Source: Lactiplantibacillus plantarum EGD-AQ4
GTDB lineage: Bacteria > Bacillota > Bacilli > Lactobacillales > Lactobacillaceae
DNA: 64,000 nucleotides
Assembly (NCBI RefSeq): GCF_000463075.2
Contig: NZ_AVAQ01000001.1
Span: 62,001-126,000 of the forward strand
Reading direction: 5' to 3'
Part shown: piece after piece, positions 28,418-38,568 of the stretch
How positions within the stretch are numbered: the stretch's first letter is position 1
Layout of the letters: each line of letters opens with the position of its first letter
The notes under the pieces: model-generated
Databases searched by the model: none
The model's input: the letters and a program-made list of their open reading frames with translations, nothing else
What the model was told of the DNA's origin: nothing
Translations under genes and position numbers: made by a program

Positions 28418-28540
28418 ATGAAATATACCAAGAAACGGACGCCTCGAAAAAATCAAAAACAACGCGATGCGACATTTGATAAATTCAAACAACAACAGAA
28501 TGAATTGAATGCCAATCGACGTGGCGTTCGGCGCAAATAG
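28418..28540 (+). CDS. 40-residue basic protein downstream of argR
   Basis: A short frame begins with ATG 28418 after GAAGAGGTGGGAAAG, a good RBS, and ends before a strong terminator. The protein has 40 residues, is rich in Lys, Arg and Gln, starts MKYTKKRTPRKNQKQRD and ends RRGVRRK. I know no family for it. The composition would suit nucleic-acid binding, but that is only an inference. The RBS and terminator placement are the main support. Confidence 0.6.
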   Translation: MKYTKKRTPRKNQKQRDATFDKFKQQQNELNANRRGVRRK

Positions 28541-28562
28541 GCGCACATCAATCATAACAGTT

Positions 28563-28607
28563 GAGCTTTCAAGAGAATCTTAATGATTTTTTTGGAAGCT
28601 TTTTTCT
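28563..28607 (+). terminator. terminator of the argR transcript
   Basis: GAGCTTTCAA pairs imperfectly with TTGGAAGCT, followed by TTTTTT. Confidence 0.7.
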
Positions 28608-28665
28608 TACTTGCCGAGTCACTAACCGGGCGGGACGCTTATCTGAACCTCTGATGTGTTATTTG

Positions 28666-29510
28666 GCATTAAAGATGGCTAAAACGTGCCAAGTCAAAAG
28701 TTCAAAGGCAACCAGCTGAGACCCGCTGCAAACAGTGCGAGTTACCCGTAAACATGCAGTAATAGGTTCGTCCTAAGCCGGCTTCCAGGTATTCTGGGCA
28801 ATGGCCGGGACGTGGTGGACACAGATTTAAGCCGATAACCCACGTCTTAAATACTGGTCTTTCACGTTGCCCACAATATGGAGGAAACGTGCTCGGGTCA
28901 GACTGGGACTTCCGGTTAGCTACGCCAGAACGCCAAGCGGAAGTTCACCGCTTACCGCTCTAGCTAGGCTAATCCTCAGTCCCAACCGTCTGAACCTCAC
29001 ACTCTGAGAATCACTTGGCCTTGCCCAGAACACCTTCCAGCCGGGACAGTATTCGAAAGGCAGACATGTGTGGGCCCAACTTTTGATGAACTTATCGTTG
29101 ATTCAAGGTAAACCTTCACTTTAATCACTAACTGTGAGACAATCGATAACCTCTTAGCTGCTTTATCCATTTTTAATTATGCGAACCAGTTGCATTACTG
29201 AACTTTTTAGAATTTTTTTAGCCGGTCAAAGCGGCAAAACCTAATTTCTCTATGCAATCATCAATTCAATTGCTTAACTCTCAGATTACTTTTCCTTGGA
29301 ATTAATCGGTAATTTCCAGTCCTTCTTTTAAATGCCATAAATCATCATCCATGATGATTCAAGGGTTCATGAAGGGCCAGTTTCATAATGTTCAGTGGTC
29401 AATTGCACCAAGATAGGTGGCCGTTCATCCGCCATTCGAGCGGCTTCCCGACTGTAGGGGCCGGCTGACGAACAGCAATCCGTTTTAGCCATGATTCATC
29501 CTTAACCAAT
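28666..29510 (-). repeat. non-coding structured repeat element, copy B (inverted)
   Basis: In inverse orientation to copies A and C. The left end gcattaaagatggctaaaac (28666 onward) and the right end cgttttagccatgattcatcc (29481 onward) are imperfect inverted repeats. Inside are the shared anchors GGTGGCCGTTCATCCGCCATTCGAGCGGCTTCCCGACTGTAGG and GTATTCGAAAGGCAGACATGTGTGGGCCCAAC, given here in parts (29044-29079 and 29424-29462). It has a large second hairpin module (about 28770-29050) that differs in sequence from that of copy C, and lacks the first arm of the first module. No credible gene is inside. The pbp2A promoter lies between this copy and 29650. Confidence 0.78.
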
Positions 29511-29650
29511 GACAAAAATTAACATTATTGAAGATTTTTTCAAGGTTCGTGCGAATTCTAGCCGGTTGAAAGATTTATGATACAATTGTAAAAGCTAACA
29601 AGTAACGTGAGTGGTCGTGACAGGGCCATTCGCTGAACAAGGGGAAGATT

Positions 29651-31780
29651 ATGCAAAATAATGGTTTTTGGGCCACGATCAAAGACGGCTTGCGAGTCAT
29701 TGGCCACTGGTTAGCACCTTATTGGCGGCGGTTTGCTGCCGTGGTGGGCTATCAGTGGCATCGCCGCCAAGTCACACGGTGGTTGATCGTACTCGTTTTG
29801 TCGGTCATTTTAGTTGGGAGTGCCTACTTAACTTATGAAGCAAAAACGGCCAAAGTTGGCAATTTGCAAGCCGAGTTAGAAAAAACAACGGTCATTTATG
29901 ATCAGGACAACAAGAAAGCAGGGTCACTGTATTCCCAAAAGGGGACTTACGTTCATTTGAGTAGTATTTCGAAGAACTTGCAAAATGCGGTGATTTCAAC
30001 GGAAGACCGGAACTTTTATAAGGAACACGGTTTCTCCGTTAAAGGGATTGGCCGTGCGTTTGTCTTGTATGCCATGAATAAGATCTTAGGCCGCGATTAC
30101 ATCAGTGGTGGTGGGAGTACCTTGACGCAGCAATTGGTCAAGAATGCCTACCTGACACAACAACAGACGTTCTCACGGAAGTTCCGGGAAATCTTCTTAG
30201 CGATTGAGACTGAAAATGTCTATTCCAAGAAGCAAATTCTAACGATGTATCTGAATAATGCCTACTTCGGCCACGGGGTCTGGGGCGCTGAAGACGCATC
30301 GGAACGTTACTTTGGCGTGCATGCCTCTGAATTGTCGGTCGACCAAGCGGCGACTTTAGCAGGAATGTTGAGTTCGCCAAGCGGCTATGACCCAATCAGT
30401 CATCCGAAGGCGTCAACGGCGCGCCGGAACGTGGTTCTGAACAATATGGTTGAAAACGGTAAGTTGACCAAATCAGAATATAACGTCTATTCGAAAAAGA
30501 CGATGGCATTGACCAATAATTATCATTATGAAAGTGGCTATAATTATCCGTACTACTTTGACGCGGTTATCGATGAAGCCATTAATAAGTATGGGTTGTC
30601 GGAATCCGACATTATGAATCGGGGTTATAAGATTTATACGTCATTGAATCAAGATGACCAGACCCAGATGCAGGATTCGTTTAAGAACTCGTCCTTGTTC
30701 CCAGCGAATGCGGACGACGGGACTAAGGTCCAAGGCGCTTCGATTGCGGTCGATCCATCCACTGGTGGGGTTCTGGCGGTCGTTGGTGGTCGTGGTAAGC
30801 ACGTCTTTCGTGGTTTCAACCGGGCGACGCAAATCAAACGGCAACCGGGTTCGACGATCAAACCGCTCGCGGTCTATACGCCGGCCTTACAAAATGGCTA
30901 CACTTATGATTCGAAGCTTTCTAATAAGAAGCAGACCTTTGGCGCCAATAAATACGCCCCGAAGAACTACGATAACGTTTATAGTAAGTCGGTGCCGATG
31001 TACACAGCGCTGGCCCAAAGTATGAATATTCCGGCGGTCTGGCTTTTGAATAAGATTGGGGTCAATAAGGGTTACCAATCCGTCAAGAAGTTCGGGTTAC
31101 CCGTTACGAAGTCTGATGATAACTTGGCGCTGGCCCTGGGTGGCTTGACGACTGGGGTCTCACCAGAACAGATGGCGAGTGCCTATACGGCGTTTGCGAA
31201 TAATGGGAAGAAGACCACCGCCCATTTTATTACCAAAATCGTCGATGCCAGTGGTAATGTGGTCGTCGATAACACGAAGACTAAGACCAAACGGCTGATG
31301 TCCGCCAGTGTTGCCAAAGAGATGACTAGTATGATGCTCGGCACCTATAATAGTGGGACCGGGGCGACAGCCAAGCCATACGGGTATTCGGTGGCTGGTA
31401 AGACTGGGAGTACCCAAGCCGACTATAGCACCGGCTCCGGAACCAAAGACCAGTGGATGATCGCCTATACGCCGGATATTGTCATGACCACTTGGATTGG
31501 GTTTGATACCACTAACAGCACCCATTATCTGAAGAGCTTGTCTGAAAATCAGTTGTCTTCACTGGTGAAGAATGAATTGCAAAATATTCTGCCAAACACG
31601 GCCAATACCAGTTTTGGGACCAAAGATGCGGCTACCTTGGCAACTGAAAACGATAATAATGATTCAGACAGTTCAGACAGTGGTTCTTCTGTTTGGGAAA
31701 ACGTCGAGAAGGGCGCCAATGCCGTCAAGAACAAGGCTAAGGACTGGTTCTCGAAGGCTAAGAGCTTCCTTGGTAACTAG
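29651..31780 (+). CDS. pbp2A: class A penicillin-binding protein (transglycosylase/transpeptidase)
   Basis: The protein has 709 residues. One membrane helix is at about 43-62. The glycosyltransferase domain has STEDRNFYKEHG (116-127) and GGGSTLTQQLVKN (153-165). The transpeptidase domain has the active serine in STIK (401-404), SMN (457-459) and KTGS (584-587). It polymerises and cross-links peptidoglycan outside the membrane. A Ser/Asp-rich tail (about 670-685) precedes a Lys-rich end. The ATG follows AAGGGGAAG. The symbol follows the closest named class; Pbp1a/Pbp2a naming varies. Confidence 0.95.
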   Translation: MQNNGFWATIKDGLRVIGHWLAPYWRRFAAVVGYQWHRRQVTRWLIVLVLSVILVGSAYLTYEAKTAKVGNLQAELEKTTVIYDQDNKKAGSLYSQKGTYVHLSSISKNLQNAVISTEDRNFYKEHGFSVKGIGRAFVLYAMNKILGRDYISGGGSTLTQQLVKNAYLTQQQTFSRKFREIFLAIETENVYSKKQILTMYLNNAYFGHGVWGAEDASERYFGVHASELSVDQAATLAGMLSSPSGYDPISHPKASTARRNVVLNNMVENGKLTKSEYNVYSKKTMALTNNYHYESGYNYPYYFDAVIDEAINKYGLSESDIMNRGYKIYTSLNQDDQTQMQDSFKNSSLFPANADDGTKVQGASIAVDPSTGGVLAVVGGRGKHVFRGFNRATQIKRQPGSTIKPLAVYTPALQNGYTYDSKLSNKKQTFGANKYAPKNYDNVYSKSVPMYTALAQSMNIPAVWLLNKIGVNKGYQSVKKFGLPVTKSDDNLALALGGLTTGVSPEQMASAYTAFANNGKKTTAHFITKIVDASGNVVVDNTKTKTKRLMSASVAKEMTSMMLGTYNSGTGATAKPYGYSVAGKTGSTQADYSTGSGTKDQWMIAYTPDIVMTTWIGFDTTNSTHYLKSLSENQLSSLVKNELQNILPNTANTSFGTKDAATLATENDNNDSDSSDSGSSVWENVEKGANAVKNKAKDWFSKAKSFLGN

Positions 31781-31870
31781 TAAAGTCAACGACCGAATAG
31801 ACTAATGCTATTCAAGCTCGGTCAAAAATGCTAAAATAATGACGACACATACTTTGAGGAGGAACTCACG

Positions 31871-32215
31871 ATGGCCGTAAACATTTACGATACTGCGAAC
31901 CAATTAGAACAAGAATTACGTCAAACGAAAGAATTTAAGGAATTAAAGGTCGCTTATGACACGATGAAGACCAACGACAGCGCCTTTTCACTGTTCAAAG
32001 ATTTCCAAGAAATTCAGATGCAACTGTCACAAAAGCAAATGAACGGCGAAGAATTAACGGATGAAGAAGTCCAAAAAGCCCATGAGCTAGCTGACAAAGT
32101 TGGTAACGTTGACGAAATTAAGTCCTTAATGGGTAAAGAACGTAACTTGAACCAATTGATGAATGATTTGAACCAAATCATCACCAAGCCCGTTCAAGAT
32201 TTATACCAGAACTAA
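31871..32215 (+). CDS. YlbF/YheA-family protein (UPF0342 type)
   Basis: The protein has 114 residues and is almost wholly alpha-helical and charged, with the start YDTANQLEQELRQTKEFKELK and the segment FQEIQMQLSQKQMNGEEL. This is the YlbF/YmcA/YheA helical family; the YlbF and YmcA members in Bacillus form a complex that modulates RNase Y. This copy looks more like YheA, whose role is not established. The RBS is GAGGAGG. It is followed by a terminator and the yhaO-yhaN-yhaM cluster, the same neighbourhood as in Bacillus. Confidence 0.88.
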   Translation: MAVNIYDTANQLEQELRQTKEFKELKVAYDTMKTNDSAFSLFKDFQEIQMQLSQKQMNGEELTDEEVQKAHELADKVGNVDEIKSLMGKERNLNQLMNDLNQIITKPVQDLYQN

Positions 32216-32231
32216 GTAAATTAAGGGTCGT

Positions 32232-32270
32232 GGGGCAATGACGGAATCAATTTCGTGATTGCCCCTTTTT
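32232..32270 (+). terminator. terminator after the YheA-type gene
   Basis: GGGGCAATGACGGAA and TTCGTGATTGCCCC pair and are followed by TTTTT. Confidence 0.88.
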
Positions 32271-32283
32271 CGTGGAGGGAATA

Positions 32284-33504
32284 ATGAAATTTTTACACGC
32301 GGCAGATTTACATTTAGATACTCCGTTTCAAGGATTAAGCGGCGTCACACCCGCATTGCAAGAACGGTTGATCACGGCGCCATTACGTGCTCTGACACAC
32401 TTAGTTGATTTAGCCATTGCTGAAAAAGTCGACTTTGTCCTGTTAGTCGGGGACTTATTTGATCAACAAGGTCAGAGTGTGCAAGCACAAGCCGCACTGA
32501 TGACGGCTTTAGAACGGCTCAACGACGCACAGATTCCAGTCTTACTCTCTTTTGGTAACCATGATTTTCAGACGGACTTAGCACGTTGGCATTTTCCAGC
32601 TAACGTGCACATCTTTGATGCGACCGTTTCCACGGTGACCCTGACCACGCGGGCCCAGGAACGGGTGGCCATCAGTGGTTTTAGCTATTCACAACGTTGG
32701 GTGACGACCGACGTTAGTGCCGACTATCCGACTAAGGACCCGACTGTTGATTACCAGATTGGGACCTTGCATGGACAAACCGGGACGGCGGGGGACCATT
32801 ACGCGCCGTTTAACGTGACGGAATTACTGTCAAAACATTACGATTACTGGGCACTGGGACACATTCATCAACGCCAAACACTGAATCAGCAGCCCCCAAT
32901 TGTTTATTCGGGTAATCTGCAAGGCCGCCATCGTGGTGAAACCGGGTCAAAAGGCTGCTTGATCGTGACGAGTCAGGCCGATGGGCAGCTGCAACCCAGC
33001 TTTCATGCGCTAACCGAGATTGAATGGACGGATTGGACACCGACGTTGGCTACTAACACACCGCTCAGCCGGGCTGCGCTGCAGCAACAACTAACGGACC
33101 AACTCATGGCGGCGGTGACGACTGGTTTAAAACTGGTGACCATCATATTGCCAGCGACACTTCAACTCACCGCGCAGGCTGAATTGTCTTTGAATCAGGG
33201 CGCCTTATTAGCCCAGCTCCAATCCCATGCTGGTGAACATTGGTGGCCAGTCGGCATCACTCAGCAAGCAGCACCAGCCGTCGCGCCATTGTTTGGCATT
33301 AACGCAACGACTTGGCAACGGGTCGGCCAAGATGTTGTCACTGACGAACAGGTCGCCACGCTGGCGGGCAAGCTATTAGACGAAGATTTTTTGAATACGG
33401 CGCTACTAGAGTCCACGACGCCTGCTGACTGGCAGCAGCGGGTCGCACGACTTTTGAACGACCAATATCACTTAACGACGGGAGGAACGGATGATGCAGA
33501 TTAA
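32284..33504 (+). CDS. yhaO: metallophosphoesterase, YhaO/SbcD-like DNA nuclease subunit
   Basis: The protein has 406 residues. The calcineurin-like metallophosphatase motifs appear in order: HAADLHLDTPF (DxH, residues 5-15), VGDLFDQ (GDxxD), SFGNHDF (GNHD), LHG and ALGHIHQR (GHxH). It is expected to be the nuclease partner of the YhaN ATPase, analogous to Mre11-Rad50. ATG 32284 follows TGGAGGGA; an upstream in-frame codon at 32272 lacks an RBS. It overlaps yhaN by 11 nt. The exact DNA substrate in this family is little known. Confidence 0.9.
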   Translation: MKFLHAADLHLDTPFQGLSGVTPALQERLITAPLRALTHLVDLAIAEKVDFVLLVGDLFDQQGQSVQAQAALMTALERLNDAQIPVLLSFGNHDFQTDLARWHFPANVHIFDATVSTVTLTTRAQERVAISGFSYSQRWVTTDVSADYPTKDPTVDYQIGTLHGQTGTAGDHYAPFNVTELLSKHYDYWALGHIHQRQTLNQQPPIVYSGNLQGRHRGETGSKGCLIVTSQADGQLQPSFHALTEIEWTDWTPTLATNTPLSRAALQQQLTDQLMAAVTTGLKLVTIILPATLQLTAQAELSLNQGALLAQLQSHAGEHWWPVGITQQAAPAVAPLFGINATTWQRVGQDVVTDEQVATLAGKLLDEDFLNTALLESTTPADWQQRVARLLNDQYHLTTGGTDDAD

Positions 33505-35986
33505 ACGGCTTGATATCGCCGGTTTCGGTAAGTTCCAACAACGTCAATTTACCTTTGGCGACGGTCTGCAAGTGATTTATGGCCTAAATGAAAGCGGTAA
33601 GTCCACCTTACGCGCGTTTATTCTGGGCATGTTATTCGGATTCCCGTCACGACGGCATCCACTGGAACGCTATGAACCTCAAGGCACCAGCCAATATGGT
33701 GGCTCGATTGACCTACTCGTTGATGGGACGACTTATCGCCTGACACGGTTGGGTGATCAGCCGGCTACTTTGACGAATCTGTCGACCCAGGAACCCCAAC
33801 CGCTGGCGCTACTAGAGAAGTGGTTGGCGCCCTATGACCGTGACCAGTACCTACGATTATTCACCTTCAACCAGGCTGAATTGACGGCGCTCAAGACCTT
33901 GCGTGCCAGTGATTTGAACGTCCAACTCCAACAAGTTGGGCTAGTCGGTAGTGCACCATGGCGTGAAACGGCGGCAACCTTGCGTGCGGATGCGGAAACC
34001 TTATACAAGCCGCGGGGCCGCAAACCTGAACTTAATCAAGCTTTACAGCGCTATCATTTGTTAAATGAGCAGGTGAAAACGGCTAAACAACGCTATCCTG
34101 AATATGAGGGATTGCAAAATCAACTCGCCGCATTACAAACCCAACAGGGGCAGGTCAAGCGGCAATTATCAGACCTAGAACAGCAGCAACAGCAACTGGC
34201 TAACTTACGCAACCAATGGCCGGTATATCAGCAATTGACTGCCTTGCGGGCGAGTCAACCGACCACCACACTTGATGCAGCGACGGTGGCGACTTATCGC
34301 AAACTCAGCCAGCAACAGACTGACTTACAGCATACCTTAGCAAGCGCGCGGCAACAGTTAAGCCAGCAACCCGTCGACACTCAGTCTCAGGGGTTAGTCG
34401 GATTCTACGTGCAACATCAAGCACAATTTGATCAACTCTCAGCACAACTGCCGACACTGCAACAGGCAGTTGGTCAGTATCAAGCGTTAACGCAACAGGC
34501 CGCGACGGCCAAAGCGGATTTTCAAGCACAAAGTAACGCCCATCCCGAGCTACTCGGGTGTTTGTCACCGCACAAACAGGCGGCGATTGCGACACTCAAA
34601 GCGACGTTGGCGGCCACGGCGAATACGCGAACGCAACGGGCACCAAGTTCTTCGACTTCATCGCTGGATTGGCGCTTGATTGCCGGGGGCGTCGCAGTTG
34701 TTGCTGGCGTCGGATTACCACTAGGGGGCTTCAAGTGGGTACTCATGCTGATTGGGGTCGGTTTACTGGGTTGGTTCGGCCTGCAGCACACTACATCCTC
34801 AGCGCAAACTGTCGGTCAAACAGCCGCAGACCAATTGTCTGAGCAGTTGGTCGCGGCTGGCTTGGCACCGGATTTAACGGCCAGTGACGCTTTGCAACAG
34901 TTAGACTTAGTTGCCGCGCTGCAACGGGCACAGACCGCCGCCACGAATGCCGACCAAGCGTTAGCCACGCAAGCGACCAAGTTGTGGCATGATATTCAAG
35001 CCTATCAATTTGCGAGTGACTGGCTACCGGTTGATGAACAGCACCTGGTTGAAAGTGTTACGCGAATCGCTGATTTCTACGACCACGTGCACCAAGTGAT
35101 GCAACAACAAACCATGGCGGGGCCTGATTTTGCCTTTGCGCAACGACAAGTTCAACAGCTGACGACCCAGGTGCGGTCAGTGACCGAACAATTACAACAA
35201 TTGGCAACGAATCAGGGCTTAGCGGATATCGATGCCTTGACGCAAGCGGTTGCTGACCAAGAAACGCAGGCGGCGAATGCGACTAGCGCGCAGCAGTTGG
35301 CCCAACAGTTATCAGCGCCCGAACTGGAGGCGTTGCAACAATACGCGAGTTTGGACGACTTACAAGCCGCCATTCTGAAATCACGGCAGCAACGTTCCCA
35401 AATCGACCAACAACAGACCCAATTAGCAGCCGACATTGTGACCGCGCAGACTCAGCTGCAACATTTGACGGAAGATGGCCGCTATGCAACTTTGCGGCAA
35501 CAACAAGCCAACCTGCAGACTGAGATTACCGTGATGGCCCGCCAGTGGTTGACGCGGCAACTGGGGGCCAACTGGATCGATGCGTCATTAGAAGCATTGA
35601 CGCAGCAACAATTGCCGACCGTTTTAGCTGCGGCAACCACCATTTTCGCCCAACTTACGGCACAGCGGTATAATAAGATTGACTTAGATGGTGATGAAAT
35701 GGTCGTCAAAACCAGTGAGACTTCCTTCATGGTCGCGGCGTTGTCAACGGCCACAAAAGAACAGCTTTACTTGGCGCTACGACTGGCTTTGATCGACCAT
35801 CTCGCAGAACAGGCGCAATTGCCACTAATGATTGATGATGGCTTCGTGAATTTCGATGACCAGCGTAAAGGAGCTGCTTGGCAGACCTTAGCCACCGTCG
35901 CGCGCCAGCATCAAGTGTTATACTTTACTAATGAGACGGCGGCTTTAACGCAGCTACCAACCGCGACCGTGCAGCAGTTAACCTAA
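33494..35986 (+). CDS. yhaN: YhaN-like Rad50/SbcC-type ATPase
   Basis: The protein has 830 residues. The N-terminus IKRLDIAGFGKFQ and the Walker A loop GLNESGKSTL mark the AAA ATPase head; the Walker B region is LMIDDGFVNFDD near the C-terminus. Between them lie long Gln/Leu-rich coiled coils and a hydrophobic pair of segments at about 395-435, as in Bacillus YhaN, which suggests a membrane-associated form. ATG 33494 is 8 nt after GGAGG; ATG 33491 is also possible. Partner of yhaO, with yhaM 10 nt downstream. High Gln content is notable but spread over the coiled coil. Confidence 0.9.
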   Translation: MQIKRLDIAGFGKFQQRQFTFGDGLQVIYGLNESGKSTLRAFILGMLFGFPSRRHPLERYEPQGTSQYGGSIDLLVDGTTYRLTRLGDQPATLTNLSTQEPQPLALLEKWLAPYDRDQYLRLFTFNQAELTALKTLRASDLNVQLQQVGLVGSAPWRETAATLRADAETLYKPRGRKPELNQALQRYHLLNEQVKTAKQRYPEYEGLQNQLAALQTQQGQVKRQLSDLEQQQQQLANLRNQWPVYQQLTALRASQPTTTLDAATVATYRKLSQQQTDLQHTLASARQQLSQQPVDTQSQGLVGFYVQHQAQFDQLSAQLPTLQQAVGQYQALTQQAATAKADFQAQSNAHPELLGCLSPHKQAAIATLKATLAATANTRTQRAPSSSTSSLDWRLIAGGVAVVAGVGLPLGGFKWVLMLIGVGLLGWFGLQHTTSSAQTVGQTAADQLSEQLVAAGLAPDLTASDALQQLDLVAALQRAQTAATNADQALATQATKLWHDIQAYQFASDWLPVDEQHLVESVTRIADFYDHVHQVMQQQTMAGPDFAFAQRQVQQLTTQVRSVTEQLQQLATNQGLADIDALTQAVADQETQAANATSAQQLAQQLSAPELEALQQYASLDDLQAAILKSRQQRSQIDQQQTQLAADIVTAQTQLQHLTEDGRYATLRQQQANLQTEITVMARQWLTRQLGANWIDASLEALTQQQLPTVLAAATTIFAQLTAQRYNKIDLDGDEMVVKTSETSFMVAALSTATKEQLYLALRLALIDHLAEQAQLPLMIDDGFVNFDDQRKGAAWQTLATVARQHQVLYFTNETAALTQLPTATVQQLT

Positions 35987-35996
35987 GGGGGATAAT

Positions 35997-36977
35997 ATGG
36001 CAAAAAAATTATTTGACTATCAATTGGATGAAACAGTGGACGGCTATTTTTTGCTCAAAGATTCGGAAGTACGCATTGCCAAGAACGGTAAAAAGTTTTT
36101 AGCCATTAATTTCCAAGATACCTCGGGTGAAATCTCCGGAAAATTCTGGGATGCCAGTGATACCGACGTTGAGAATTTTCAAGCGGGGCGGATCGTGCAT
36201 CTTAAAGGGAAGCGTGAAAACTACCAGGGCAATCCACAAATCAAAATTCAGCAGATGCGGCTGACACATGCCGGCGAACCACAAGAAGTACAACAATTCG
36301 TCGAACATGCACCCATCAAAACGGACACGATGGCGGATGAAATCAACCAGTTCGTCTTTGGGATTACTGAGCCAAACTGGAATCGAATCGTGCGGCACAT
36401 GTTGACTGAATTTCATGATAAATTCTTTAGTTATCCGGCAGCCAAGAAAAACCACCACGCTTTTGCAGGTGGTCTGGCGTACCATACACTTTCAATCTTG
36501 AAGCTGGCGAAGGCCGTCGCGGACCAGTATCCACATGTCAACCGGGCTTTGCTCTACGCGGGAGCAATTCTACATGACATGGGTAAAACAATTGAAATGT
36601 CTGGTCCCGTTTCGACGACCTATACGCTAGCCGGCAACTTGGTTGGTCACATCGTGTTGATTGACGAACAAATCGTCGAGACGTGTCAGCAACTCAAAAT
36701 TGATGAGCAATCAGAATCGGTCCTAGTCTTACGCCACACGATTTTGGCTCATCATGGGTTATTGGAATACGGCTCACCCGTGCGACCACACATTATGGAA
36801 GCAGAAATCTTGCATGACTTAGACGAATTGGACGCTTCGATTCAAATGATGCAAACGTCAATTGGCCACGCTGAACCGGGGACGTACACGGAACGCATCT
36901 TCGCAATGGATGGCCGTAACTTCTACCGGCCAACCGGCGACAAGACTAAGGGCGATTTGTCGGAAGATAATGATTGA
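35997..36977 (+). CDS. yhaM: 3'-5' exoribonuclease YhaM
   Basis: The protein has 326 residues. An N-terminal OB fold (about 10-90, LKDSEVRIAKNGKKF) is followed by an HD domain with FAGGLAYHTLSIL, GAILHDMGK and LVLRHTILAHHG. YhaM trims single-stranded RNA from the 3' end with a metal ion. The ATG follows AAGGGGGATAAT. It is the last gene of yhaO-yhaN-yhaM and is followed by a strong terminator. Confidence 0.95.
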   Translation: MAKKLFDYQLDETVDGYFLLKDSEVRIAKNGKKFLAINFQDTSGEISGKFWDASDTDVENFQAGRIVHLKGKRENYQGNPQIKIQQMRLTHAGEPQEVQQFVEHAPIKTDTMADEINQFVFGITEPNWNRIVRHMLTEFHDKFFSYPAAKKNHHAFAGGLAYHTLSILKLAKAVADQYPHVNRALLYAGAILHDMGKTIEMSGPVSTTYTLAGNLVGHIVLIDEQIVETCQQLKIDEQSESVLVLRHTILAHHGLLEYGSPVRPHIMEAEILHDLDELDASIQMMQTSIGHAEPGTYTERIFAMDGRNFYRPTGDKTKGDLSEDND

Positions 36978-37067
36978 GTTTAATGATGGCTAATTGCTAG
37001 CCAGGGTGCTCTTTACACCTCGTTAAGATGGCGCCTGTCGCGTGATATTGATTGCAAACTAGCATAA

Positions 37068-37113
37068 AACGGCTTCTCGGATTTGTTAAAAAATCTGAGA
37101 AGCCGCTTTTTTT
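37068..37113 (+). terminator. terminator of the yhaO-yhaN-yhaM operon
   Basis: ACGGCTTCTCGGATTT and AAATCTGAGAAGCCG form the stem, followed by TTTTTTT. Confidence 0.95.
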
Positions 37114-37163
37114 GTGGCATGCTGACATTTAAATATGATGACGTTCAGCGTACGTCAATACGG

Positions 37164-37838
37164 TTAGTCGACTGAATACTTGAGCCAAACGGCATTGGAG
37201 TCAAACTGCTGAACACTTTTGAGGTGTAAACTGATTGGTTGGTCACTCTTAGTCAATCCGTCAAACACAGCGGTTTGCCCCGCACGGCCATCAACACCAG
37301 CCCCAATGAGCAGGCTCACTTCGTCGATCAATCCGGCTTCAAGCATCGAGCCATCGATATGACCACCACCAACGACCGCGAGTCGTTGTACGTTAAACTC
37401 GTCGGCTAATAGGGCCATGGCGCGCTTCAAGTCAATTTTAGTTTCACCCGTCGCAATCCATGAGATGTGCTTGGATTCAAGATAGTCGACATATTCTTGA
37501 GGGGCGGATGTGCTGACGATTAAAAGGTGCGGCCGACTAGCATGACGATCATCGTGCCAGCGTAAGGTGCCATGCGTATCAACGACAATCTCATAGCCAG
37601 CAGCTTCGCTATTTTTCTGAAAAGCTTCGTGACCGATTGCTTGCGCGTTTGTCGCTTTGAAAGGCCCCGCTGCTAATTCCAATTGACCAGTGATTCGTCC
37701 ACTCAAACGGCTGGGCGCATCCAGCGCCGCTAGACTAGCGTTATAGTCTTCAACGCCGCGAAGTTGGGCAGTCATGTTGCAGTCGATACGCCCATCGACT
37801 GAGGTCATCATTTGGCAAATAATGTAAGGTTTATTCAT
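37164..37838 (-). CDS. RibD C-terminal/dihydrofolate reductase-like reductase
   Basis: The protein has 224 residues with the start KPYIICQMMTSVDGRID and the motif VVGGGHIDGSMLEAGLIDEVSL, which is the RibD_C (reductase) family pattern. It is a stand-alone reductase-like protein, not fused to a deaminase. A full RibD is encoded at 60368, so this is probably not the riboflavin enzyme. ATG 37838 is preferred because GGAG lies upstream; an in-frame ATG at 37859 has no RBS. It is divergent from the MerR gene. The substrate is unknown. Confidence 0.85.
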   Translation of the reverse strand: MNKPYIICQMMTSVDGRIDCNMTAQLRGVEDYNASLAALDAPSRLSGRITGQLELAAGPFKATNAQAIGHEAFQKNSEAAGYEIVVDTHGTLRWHDDRHASRPHLLIVSTSAPQEYVDYLESKHISWIATGETKIDLKRAMALLADEFNVQRLAVVGGGHIDGSMLEAGLIDEVSLLIGAGVDGRAGQTAVFDGLTKSDQPISLHLKSVQQFDSNAVWLKYSVD

Positions 37839-38136
37839 GTTTAAGTTCGCTCCATTCATGGTTAAAATATGAGGTTGCTTTTATCATAACTGTTAAAGTG
37901 TACTTTAACGCAAGCCATTGGTTGAAAGAAGACAATTATTTGCCAAAATAACCGGTAATCTGATAGTGTAGAGAAAATTAGTCAATCAATTCAAAGTGGT
38001 CGGTTGACGCGGACACAACTTGTTAGCGAGAGTTGTGAATGATTAAAGTTAATGAAAGGAAATGGGTAACCGTAATCAGGATGGCAAGTCAGTATGATGC
38101 CTGGTCTGAGTCCTACGTTTGCCCAAGGTGACAGCA

Positions 38137-38568
38137 ATGATAGTAGAATATTCAATCAGCCAGGTCAGCAAACTTTTAAATTTACCAAGTTCCACGATTC
38201 GTTACTATGATAGTCTGAACTTATTGCCCAATTTACAAAAATCAGCCCAAGGTGTGCGGCGCTTTTCACCTGATGATTTAAATACGTTACGGGTGATTGA
38301 TTGTTTAAAACGGGCCGGTTTGAGTATGAAAGAGATTAAACGTTTTTCTGAGCTAAGTGCTGAGGGTGATGCAAGTATTGAAGCACGGCGAGCACTATTT
38401 TATCATGCGCGGGATGAATTTTCGCAAAAACTTGCAGAAATGCAGGAAACGATGGACGTCCTGAACTTCAAGTGCCGCTACTATGACCAAGCCTTAGCGG
38501 ATGGGACAGAAGAGCAGGTTCAAAAAGACCTACCACTGTCAGAAATCGTGCCCATTCCTGAGCATTAA
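38137..38568 (+). CDS. MerR-family transcriptional regulator
   Basis: The protein has 143 residues. The winged helix at the N-terminus reads YSISQVSKLLNLPSSTIRYYDSLNLLP, the classic MerR pattern, followed by a helical region with KRAGLSMKEIKRF. There are no metal-binding Cys clusters, so it likely senses a small molecule or stress. ATG 38137 follows AAGGTGACAGCA; an in-frame start at 38119 is less well placed. It is divergent from the reductase gene at 37164, a possible target. Confidence 0.9.
   Translation: MIVEYSISQVSKLLNLPSSTIRYYDSLNLLPNLQKSAQGVRRFSPDDLNTLRVIDCLKRAGLSMKEIKRFSELSAEGDASIEARRALFYHARDEFSQKLAEMQETMDVLNFKCRYYDQALADGTEEQVQKDLPLSEIVPIPEH

Noticed and set aside
37164-37838. A second riboflavin gene (RibD reductase)
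   Set aside because: It lacks the deaminase domain, is far from the rib operon and has no FMN riboswitch; better treated as a RibD_C-type reductase of unknown substrate.
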